This document shows, in pieces, positions 55,809 through 64,000 of a DNA stretch of 64,000 nucleotides. The number at the start of each line of letters is the position of its first letter. Positions within the stretch are counted from its first letter, which is position 1. The position numbers and the translations under genes are program-made. The DNA is taken from contig NC_092636.1 of the NCBI RefSeq assembly GCF_039555335.1, forward strand, positions 59,399,991 to 59,463,990. Direction: 5' to 3'. The notes under the pieces were generated by a model. The model saw nothing but the letters and a program-made list of their open reading frames with translations. It did not search any database and had not been told where the DNA came from. The DNA is from Amphiura filiformis. Taxonomy: Eukaryota; Echinodermata; Ophiuroidea; Amphilepidida; Amphiuridae.

Positions 55809-57539
55809 TTTCCTCATCGGACCTCTTCCCATGTCCCTGTCCCGTCATTCAGCTGACATCCCTTTAAGGGGGTACTACACCCCTGCCCAATTTTGTGCCT
55901 ATTTTGCATTTTTCTCAAAAATTATAGCGCATTGGTGACAAGTAAGATATGTATATTATAGGGGCAAGGACTGCAACTACTGCACTGGAAATTTTATTTC
56001 AGCACAGACAACAGTTGTGGAGTTACAGTCAAAAATGAGGGAAAACAAATATTTGATCAATAAATCAATAACTACTTACCTTGCTGAATTTTTCGTCTTA
56101 ATATCGGCAATAAGAGTGTGGCTTCGGCCGAATGTTTTAAATACATGTCCCTATTAATCATACCTTGAAAGAGCGGTTGTTACTGTCCTTTATAATTTCA
56201 TACCTTGGTTTCCACTCTTTTAGGAGTAATTCTCACTCTTTTAGAGTGATTTTCACTCTTTTGGGGCGTAAATGTTTCACTAAGAGAGTATAATAAAAAA
56301 AATGTCCTGAAGAATTTGTTAATAAAGAAAATAGTGAAACTGTCTGTTTGGACCTTTTCTCAAAACCCCTATACAATCCCAGTTAAGGGCAGAGTAATGG
56401 GAGAGAACATGGACCTTTTCGAGCTTCATTATTTCTTAATTGTATGTCCAAAGTATATAAAACTATACATTTTTGGAAAGGAAATGAGTCAAGGAATCCC
56501 ATGGTGACGTCAGATTTGTTCAAAAATCTCAAGTTTTTGAAAAAATCACCAAAATTCACTTTTTTACCCAACTTTTTTGTGACAACTTAGAAAAAAATCC
56601 GTTCGGAGTAAAAAAAAATCAGTTAGCTTTTCATGAAGAAGAGACATGAACTTAGGGAAGGTTTTTTTATTTTTTTGAAATTCGTCTCTTTTTTCGAAAT
56701 ATTGAAAAAAACATGTGAAAAAAGACATTTTGTCACTCTATTAAGCTAAAAATTGCACATAATTGTGTATATTTTTGTTTAAAACAAATATTTTGAAAAA
56801 ATGAAAAAACCTTCCCTAGACTTTGATGTACTCTGAAGGATAGTGCAAAAAGTTTACCCTTTGCTTGCATATTTTTCGAGTTATCTTGTCACAAAAATCG
56901 CACAATATTGTCAAAAGTGAACTCTGAGAAATCGACGTTTTAGTAAAAAAAATGTCAAAATTATGCACAAAACGTCCTTAAATTTTAAAACGGTAAGACT
57001 TTCACACTTGTAAAAGCTGTATTTGGTGCATGGTCTAAATATGCATCTTTTTGCACCAATGAATCTATAATCTCTGCTTTCAGTGCGCCAAAATTCAAAA
57101 TAATTAAAAAATCTAAGTGGCATGTTGACTTCAAATTTTTGTTTTGTTTACACCACATTTGCTGGCGTTAACAACATACCGAATGCGCCTTGACTGCGTT
57201 GGACATACGCGCAGAGTTGCGCCGCGTCACGCGACGCGAATCGCGCGCGTAATCACAATATTTCGCATTCGCGCATTTCTGACTCATTATTTCCCGCCAA
57301 TTTACTAAGCTGTCTTGATCCATGTGACTTTTTAGAGTTGAAAAGAGTGAAATGAATCAAGCAAAAATACGAATAAATATTAGCAAGTTGTATTTTATCA
57401 GTTTCAAGTGAAAGAATACATCTTAGTGTTGATAAATATCAAAAAATCTCAAATTCGGTCGTGGACGAATGTGTCTTCCATTACTCTGGCCTTAAGTCTA
57501 ATTTTTTATAAAGGATTATTATTATTATTCCAGTTGAAA
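55809..57539. other. No gene; isolated TTAA-element end
   Basis: TTAAGGGGGTACTACACCCC begins at 55864 and similarity to the intron 4 element continues to about 55985; no right end is seen. CACTCTTTTAGGAG-like strings repeat near 56213-56265. A CG-rich patch lies at 57195-57265. No exon. Confidence 0.45.
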
Positions 57540-57900
57540 TCAATATGCATCGCGTATGAAAGACATTACCTTAATCAAATCAATTCAAATTGGGTTACCT
57601 GAATGGGTGACTCCGTTTGATGCCAGTAGTATATACGGCTCTAGGGACGTTTTCTTCCGGGTCACGAGGTCAAAGGTCAACCGGAAGTGATCAAAGGTCA
57701 ACCGGAAGTGGCCAAAGGTCAACCGGAAATTTCGCCATTTTAAAAAGGTCAATCGGAAATACCGCCATTTTTTTACCAACGTTAATATTTAAGGACGTTG
57801 ATATTTAGGGAAGTGCATAAAGGCGTATATACTACTACTGATTCCTGCACCCCCTGTGTGGAAGATTAAAGGATTTCAACTGGAATAGCCAGTTGCAATT
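57540..57900 (+). repeat. Repeat interrupted by short AAAGGTCAACCGGAAGT array
   Basis: Four units of about 20-30 bases beginning AAAGGTCAACCGG lie at 57671-57775. The flanks (CCTGAATGGGTGACTCC and CTGCACCCCCTGTGTGGAAG) match the sequence near 59530-59580, so the array segment (about 57612-57842) seems to be inserted in that repeat. Confidence 0.6.
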
Positions 57901-57994
57901 GTGCCACTCTCGATGATTTATTATTTTTCTGGAATCGACTGTCAGTAATTACATGCCTTCCAACAAAGTATGATCACGAAAATAAAATGTGTCC

Positions 57995-58501
57995 TTAAAG
58001 CCTTAATGTGCGATCTTTTTTCAGGATATACCTATATTTTTTTTCAAAACTGATTTTTTGGCATATTTGTAATACTTACACGTATTCCAACTTAAATCTT
58101 TGAGCAACTGTCAAATTCGCCCTATTTGTAGTAAAACGGGATGATTTTCTGTTGGTCCGACATATTAACATAATTTTCAGATTATGATAATATGTCGGAA
58201 AGATCGCAAATCGTAGTCTCATACGAAGCCAGTTTAGTTACGCTCCCTCCACATGTGGAGGGAGCGTAACCAAACTGGCTGCGTAGAAGACTAACTCTGA
58301 GGCCGCACTCGCCGTCCAAATTCAAAAAGTGCGAGATATTTCGAGTGATAGAGGTGAAGTTTATGATGTTGTTTCTTTACAAATTCCCAATGTTTTCACG
58401 TCCAAATGTATTGGGAACTTTCATAATGATGGCATATTATCATTTTGGAAGAAAAACAGAAAAATCTAAAAATTTAAAAAGATCGTACATTAAGGCTTTA
58501 A
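57995..58501. mobile_element. TTAA-flanked MITE, family 5, copy 2 (507 bp)
   Basis: Same family as 52590-53099, with TTAA at both ends and termini AAGCCTTAATGTGCGATC and GATCGTACATTAAGGCT. The central palindrome is conserved unchanged over its 34 bases (58235-58268). Confidence 0.88.
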
Positions 58502-58726
58502 TTTCAGAGCTATTTTAGGCGGGAAAAGTCACTGCACGTTGGCAAGACAATGTTGTTATTTTTGTCGCAGTGGGCATCGGAGTAGGGGTAGTAGGAGTTT
58601 CTGAGATTTTTAAAAATCACGCGTTAAAATCACTCATTTTGATGACATATTTGTAACCTCACATAGACTTCTTTCAAACATAGGAGGTAAAGGTGTGATA
58701 TGCACATTGTGCAACTAATTACCGAC

Positions 58727-59142
58727 TTAAAGGAAGTGTCCGGCAATCACAACATTAGGTCTTATATGTTAGAAAAATAATTATCAAGCACGAATCACAT
58801 GGTTTTATTTCAATCAAACTCATATTAACCATAAAAACGAATAAAAACAGCCGTCTCTCAACACGCGATATTCAAAATTCCCGCGCCGAAATGTTCTAGA
58901 GCAGTGATGTCATGGTTATTTGTGCTCATTTGTCGACAGGCTTCATTGAACTATTGGGACGTCACTGCTCTAGACAATTTCGGCGCGGGAATTTTGAATA
59001 TTGCGTGTTGAGAGATGGCTGTTTTTATTCGTTTTTATGGTTAATATGAGTTTGTTTGAAGTAAAACCATGTGATTCGTGCTTGATAAATATTTTTCTAA
59101 CATATAAGGCTTAATGTTGTGATTACCGGACACTTCCTTTAA
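58727..59142. mobile_element. TTAA-flanked palindromic MITE, family 6 (416 bp)
   Basis: TTAA bounds termini AGGAAGTGTCCGG and CCGGACACTTCCT. The arms of about 170 bases are well conserved, and only the central 60 bases are unpaired. A short (GAA)n run follows at 59147-59170. Confidence 0.88.
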
Positions 59143-59597
59143 CCAAAAGAAGAAGAAGAAGAAGAAGAAAGGCGGACCAGCCAGGTGAAGGGGAGGCAAA
59201 CCCGTCCTGCCATTTTGCTGCTAAATTGACTTTACTGGAACAAATGCGCGCATAGCTCGCAAAATTTTTCAATTTTAATGCTGAAATGGACCAAATGAGG
59301 ACAATTATTACGGCGTAAAACTGGGCCAAAGGAAGATTCACTCATTACAGCTTTTGGTTAAATTTCACGGTCCTGGTATATGGAGTCTGGAGGTGTCTAC
59401 TACAATCCATCAATACATGTGTAGTGGAGGCTCATACCAGATGCTTTTCCACTTGAAATCCATACACCCCATATGAAAGATGCCCTTAATCTTCCACATG
59501 TACAGGGAGTGTGAATTTCAAATCAGGTTATTTGAATGGGTGATTCCATTTGAAATCTGCACCCCCTGTGTGGGAGATTAAGGTCATGTCTTAATAT

Positions 59598-59844
59598 ATT
59601 AATTTTACAATTGGGTTTCCTTTAACCATCATGGTTTCAATCTCACTAATTTCCATCACATCACATATTGAAGCTGTCATCATACACCCCTATAGATATG
59701 TAGGGCTGTGTGGATTTCAACTGAAATAACCCAGTTGATGAGGATTGCGCTCTATATTGGTGACAGCTTTAATACGTGATGTGATGGAAATTAGTGAGAT
59801 TGAAACCACGATGACTAAAGGAAACCCAATTGGGAAATTAATTG
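59598..59844. mobile_element. Palindromic MITE, ~247 bp
   Basis: The left arm AATTGGGTTTCCTTTAACCA through TTTCCATCACATCAC pairs with the right arm ending GGAAACCCAATTGGG. Target duplication is unclear because both ends lie in TTAAT-rich sequence. Confidence 0.65.
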
Positions 59845-59991
59845 CCATTGTTAAGCCCTTTTCACATCAGTTGTCCATAATTAAAGTGAAAGTTTGCCAT
59901 AAATGGGTATAAAAGAAGAGGTCCAAATCCACTGCACTGCATTGTTTGTCCATTTTCCCCGATATTGAGCCAGAGGGGCTACCCAGCAAAC

Positions 59992-60670
59992 ACAAAACGT
60001 TTTCGGCATTATTCGCAAAAGGTTATAAAAGGTTGTCAGAAAACGTTTAAATGTCGGGTTATATAAAGGGTATATTAAGAGTATAAAACGTTTTCGTAAA
60101 CTTAAAAAACATTTTTTGATAATCTACTGCTCAGCAAACAAAAATGTTTTACAGAAAACGTTTAAATGTCGGATTATATAAAGGGTATAAAAACGTTTTA
60201 ATAACATTCCAAAAACATTCTTGAAAACTTGATACAAAACATTCTAAACAGAATGTTATTTTGGGGTTGAAAAATATTTTGCAAAAATGTTTGCCCAAAA
60301 TATTTGCAATAACGTTTTAAAACGTTTTCATGACCTTTATATAACCCGACATTTAAATGTTATTAAAAGGTTTAAAAAAACATTTTACGAACATTTCTGT
60401 GTTTGCTGGGTTCAAATATTTTAACATAATGTTATTTAAGTATTGACACAATATTTGGCAAAAATGTTTGCAAAAATAGTTTACAATAACATTTGTTGAA
60501 AACATTTAAAAATATTTTGTATAGTGTGTTTTCATACAAAACGTTTTAAAACGTTATCATGACCTTTATATAACCCGATATTTTAATGTTATTAAAACGT
60601 TTTTACCTAAACCTAAAGCCAAAATATAACTTATTTAAAACGTTTTTAAACGTTTTTTGTGTTTGCTGGG
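59992..60670. mobile_element. Two adjacent CCCAGCAAACAC elements
   Basis: The ends CCCAGCAAACACAAAACG (59992) and GTGTTTGCTGGG (60410), then a further GTGTTTGCTGGG at 60670, bound AT-rich sequence full of AACGTTTT and TATATAACCCGACATTT strings. Related single ends lie near 51398 and 9625. No coding capacity. Confidence 0.65.
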
Positions 60671-60879
60671 TATCAAGATGCCTTATTTATTATCAGGCCT
60701 ACATGCCATATATGTTGCGCGCGTCCTTGCTTTTTTATTCTCATCCAGGGCATAGCCACCGAGCAAAGGGGAGCATTATTATTTCCAAATCGACTCATTG
60801 ACCTGCTATATGTACTAAAAATGACTTAACCGAGACATTTTCGATTTTAACACTAAGTGATTCGTCAATTTGAAAATCC

Positions 60880-61019
60880 CGCTTCATTCTTACACGTATA
60901 AGATGCAACCTTACACGTGTAAGATGCAATCTTACGCCTATAACCTTACACGTTTGTCTTACACGTTTTTTGGACCACTTGGCCATTCATACGTTTTTTG
61001 GACCACTTGGCCATTCATA
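60880..61019 (+). repeat. Short tandem repeats
   Basis: Degenerate CTTACACGTATAAGATGCAA units occur about four times at 60890-60970, followed by two exact 28-base units containing TTTTTTGGACCACTTGGCC at 60964-61019. Confidence 0.75.
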
Positions 61020-61125
61020 GAGAATAAACGCACAACGTGCGTGGGCATGCGACGCATAAGACAACAGGAAAATTGAAGACAGGTGCATGTATATACAGGT
61101 GCGAGTAAAAAGGCTGGTGATGAGG

Positions 61126-61852
61126 TTACTTCAGACGGACATCCCTCAGAGCAGTCTTGAAGCAGTTGAGGGATGTGTATGCAGTTGGGTCTACTGGTAA
61201 GCGGTTCCACTCCCGGATGGTGCGAGGGAAGAACGAGCTGGCATACGCTGAAGAGTGGGTACGTGGAAGGAAGAATCTGGAACTGTGGCCTCTGGTGGAC
61301 GATGCAAGTTGAGACATGTAGTGGTTCCAGGGGATGTCGACTATTTTGTTACTGATTTTGTACATCATGTGCAGCCTACTCTGAAGGCGGCGTTCCTGGA
61401 GTGATGTCCAGCCAAGATGTTTAAGCATAGTAGAGACGCTGCTGTACTTGTTGTAATCCCCCATGACATACCGAGCTGAGCTGCGTTGGACTTGTTCCAG
61501 TTTACCTGTGTTTCTCTGTGTGTGGGAGTCCCATGATGTAGCAGCATATTCTACTGTTGGACGGATGAATGTGTTGTAGACAGCTTCCTTGACCTTGTGA
61601 CTGCCATGGCTCAAGTTTCTAGAGAAGAAGGCTCTGGTACTGTTGGCTTTTTTCGTGATGGTGTCGACATGGGTGTTGAAGCTCAACCGAGAATCCAGGC
61701 TGACTCCAAGGTACTTGGCAGAGTTGACAACTTCAAGATTCTGGCCATTGATGGTGTAATTGGCTGGAATTGGTCTACGCTTGTTGGTAATCTGTAGTAC
61801 CTGACACTTTGAAACTCATGAGCCATTTCCGCTCCCATTCCTGTAGGGCATC
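61126..61852 (-). pseudogene. C-terminal domain of LINE 3
   Basis: It reads from EWERKW through FNTHVDTITKKANSTRAFFSRN to WNRLPVDPTAYTSLNCFK and a stop at 61126. The HTQRNTGKLEQVQRSSARYV block is the usual post-RT region of CR1-like elements. A frameshift or small gap lies around 61687-61820. Confidence 0.8.
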
Positions 61853-61873
61853 TAGGTCTTGTTGGAGGCTAGA

Positions 61874-62697
61874 CTACCTCGTAGTCCACTTGCCCATTGT
61901 GCATACTCTGGATATTGTATTTAAGCTTAAAACTCTGATTTAATTAATGTGTGCACAATTGATAGATTTTCACATCTGATCTTTTCAGTCACCCTACTCC
62001 CTCTGTTTGTTAGCTTCCCAAGTGGACTACTGACTTTGGATTGCGGTTTACATGCTTAACACGGCTGTCTATGAGCTTCTATGGATGAGATTGTCGGAAA
62101 TCTGGCCTACTAAAATTGGCCATGATGTAATGCATCTTTAATTGGATCTGGCTTGTGATTGGTCGACCAGATCTCGTTATGGTTTAAATCCTCCGGGTAC
62201 CTGTCATTACCATTAATAACTACATGGTACACAAGTATGCGGCATTTGTGTTGTGTAATTGCATGAACGCGTCAGTAAGTGCGTCTTGTATTTGCTTGCG
62301 GTTAAATTTGATTGATAAACAAGTATGATTGACAGTGTGAGTGTTAGGGACTTTGCCCGTTCGAAATCACGTTTAAAATTGAAAGTCCATAGTCGATTTT
62401 TAACCTGGAATTTCGCGATTAATAAACGTGCAGATTCTAAAATCAGAATTGTTCAGTATTGAAGTGCCAATACATTTATGACATTATGATTATGTTGCAT
62501 TCAATAAATATAAGCCTACGTACACTTTACTTTTACTGTCACTAATATAATTATATAAACTTTTTCATAACAATTTTATACTAGTATTTTGATGTAATAA
62601 ATATCAGTATAATTTCGAGTTCAACTGAATGCTTTCATCATGATTAACATTAATAACATGCTTTTACTTATCAAAAATCGACTATGGCATAGTCTAG
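61874..62697. mobile_element. 0.8-kb element nested in LINE 3, with duplicated target
   Basis: GTTGGAGGCTAG occurs on both sides (61862-61873 and 62698-62709). Removing the element and one copy joins the LINE codons ADDS...ASLQ to QDLDALQEWE. Both ends carry TAGACTA reading inward, so the true duplication is between 7 and 12 bases. An internal pair GTAGTCCACTTG / CAAGTGGACTAC makes a subelement hairpin at 61879-62027. No coding capacity. Confidence 0.85.
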
Positions 62698-63537
62698 TTG
62701 GAGGCTAGCTGAGTCATCTGTAGTAGAGATGGAGCGATACAGAACACTGTCATCAGCAAAGAGTCTGGTGGTAGATGTGGAGACACAGTCAGGCAGATCA
62801 TTGATGTAAGCTAAGAAGAGAAGGGGCCACAGAACGCTGCCCTGGGGCACACCTGAGGTGACAGTAGATTCAGTGCTTCTCTGACCATCGACGACAACAG
62901 ACTGGGTGCGATTCTGAAGGAAGTTGGTGATCCATTTCAGGGTCTGGCCTCTAACACCACAATGGTGGATCTTCTTCAGGAGGTGGCGATGGGACACTTT
63001 GTCGAATGCCTTCTCAAAATCAGGCAGCACCAGATCGATTTGTGCCTTGTTGTCCAAGCCCTTGGCTAAGTCCTCTACAGTGACGATCAACTGGGTCTCG
63101 CATGATCTATGCTGGCTGAATCAGTGTAGAGCGTCAGATAAAACGTTGTTGGCAGAGAAGTGGCGGATTACGGCACAGTGAATTATGTGCTCACATAATT
63201 TACACAGCACAGATGTTAGAGAGATTGGACGATAGTTTTCAGCCTCAGAACGACTTCCCTTTTTGAAAAGGGGGACGATATGTGCCTTCTTCCAACTGGA
63301 TGGTACGGTGCCTTGGTTAATTGATGTCTGAAATAACAACTTAACTGCTGGTGCAATCTCTTCGGCTGTTTCCTTCAGCAGCATGGTAGGAATCCCATCA
63401 GGACCGGGTGCAGAGAATGGCTTCAGATTTTTAAGAAGCTTGATGACGCCATTAAGGCTAACGTGAATGTCATCCATGGAGGGATACTGGCTGTCTCCCA
63501 GGTCAGGGATTGGTGCACCACTGTCTCTGGAGAACAC
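62671..63537 (-). pseudogene. RT core of LINE 3
   Basis: 63537-63121 carries SAPGPDGIPTMLLKE and NYRPISLTSVLCKL. 63090-62671 carries [29 protein letters not shown] and RLFADDSVLY. Changes in the usual DFSKAFDTV and QGSVLGPLLF blocks, plus a stop between the two frames, suggest decay. The FADD aspartates remain. Confidence 0.87.
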
Positions 63538-63697
63538 AGATGTGAATTGCCTATTGAGGATGTTCGCCTTGGTCTTTGGGCCGGTGTGTAAGTAAACGCC
63601 ATCCTTCAGAGGTGCAATACCAGAGCTGTCAAATCTCTTGGACTTAACTAAAGCACCTAGCTTCTTACTCCTGTTGCCTGGTTCACTGCTGATGATG

Positions 63698-64000
63698 TCG
63701 TGAACATAACATAATATAAGATATTAAAGGCCCATTCAGTAATCCCAGCGCAAGTTAAAAAAAATATTTATAAATAATTGCTTAAAAATGAAGGATATGT
63801 CATTCAAATTGTCACTTGATGTTTTTGAAATGAAGAATTTGGCAAAAACGAAGAAAACAGCAGTAAGTTGAAGCCCTATTCAAATACATGTAGCTAATTT
63901 ATATACTGTCAGTATAAATTACAGATTCATGTAAATGCCTAATTCTGACTTAAATACACGGCTTTCGGCTGAACCACTAGTAGGCTATGTTAGCACATCT
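63698..64000. other. Right edge, nothing recognised
   Basis: AT-rich sequence upstream of the truncated LINE 3. No exon 3 of gene B and no repeat family is recognised. Confidence 0.4.

Larger units (their letters stand above)
61110..63697 (-). mobile_element. LINE 3: CR1-type non-LTR retrotransposon, 5'-truncated
   Basis: On the minus strand, a linker and RT fingers lie at 63697-63121, the RT core at 63090-62700 and the C-terminal region at 61850-61126. The segment between is a separate insertion. It resembles LINE 2 in order and sequence (TVEDLAKGLDN versus TMEEIARALDN), so both probably belong to one clade. The left end near 61110 is its 3' end; the 5' half is absent. Confidence 0.87.

Noticed and set aside
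53686..64000. Search for exons 3-9 of ASIC gene B
   Set aside because: No match to the GNCWTFN, GLKILAHDQE, CYCPVPC or GAS blocks was found; the interval is mobile elements.

Overview
This is animal nuclear DNA: AT-rich, intron-containing and packed with transposable elements. No bacterial features are present. The channel genes, the CR1/L2-type LINEs (one with a 2A-like peptide and a PHD finger) and the many foldback elements suggest a marine invertebrate, plausibly a deuterostome such as an echinoderm. That assignment is inference; no single sequence here proves the species.

Host genes, all on the + strand. (1) 3606-6076: the downstream part of a small type I membrane protein with one TNF-receptor-like cysteine-rich module. 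Its membrane/tail exon carries two compensating one-base shifts. (2) 25071-36682: a complete nine-exon DEG/ENaC channel of the acid-sensing (ASIC) type, 481 codons, with every splice phase consistent. (3) 39283-53685: the start of a second, paralogous ASIC gene. Its first coding exon exists twice (39283-39548 and 50450-50715, three differences in 266 bases) ahead of a single exon 2 at 53439-53685. Exons 3 onward are not in the window. The two channel genes form a head-to-tail paralog pair.

Region by region. 1-3.6 kb: inverted-repeat and terminal-repeat elements. 3.6-6.1 kb: TNFR-like gene. 6.3-10.3 kb: degenerate tandem repeats and three foldback elements. 10.35-13.2 kb: a LINE on the minus strand. 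13.2-17.3 kb: a dense mosaic of foldback elements, including three arranged head to tail. 17.3-20 kb: no recognisable gene. 20-23.9 kb: a decayed LINE with 2A motif, PHD finger, endonuclease and RT, split by a mariner-derived element. 25-36.7 kb: ASIC gene A, with mobile elements in most large introns. 41.2-43.6 kb: an L2-like LINE split by a TTAA element. 43.6-46.5 kb: a minisatellite broken by two insertions. 46.9-50.3 kb: nested elements separating duplicated promoter pieces of gene B. 50.4-53.7 kb: second first exon and exon 2 of gene B. 53.7-64 kb: mobile elements, including a Helitron-like segment, several palindromic elements and a minus-strand LINE interrupted by an 0.8 kb element.

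How things work together. The two channel genes encode subunits of trimeric sodium channels, so the locus probably arose by tandem duplication. The rest is a record of nested transposition. In several cases the interrupted LINE reading frame, or an empty copy elsewhere in the window, fixes the insertion site to the base. TTAA-flanked (piggyBac-like) non-autonomous elements are the commonest class.
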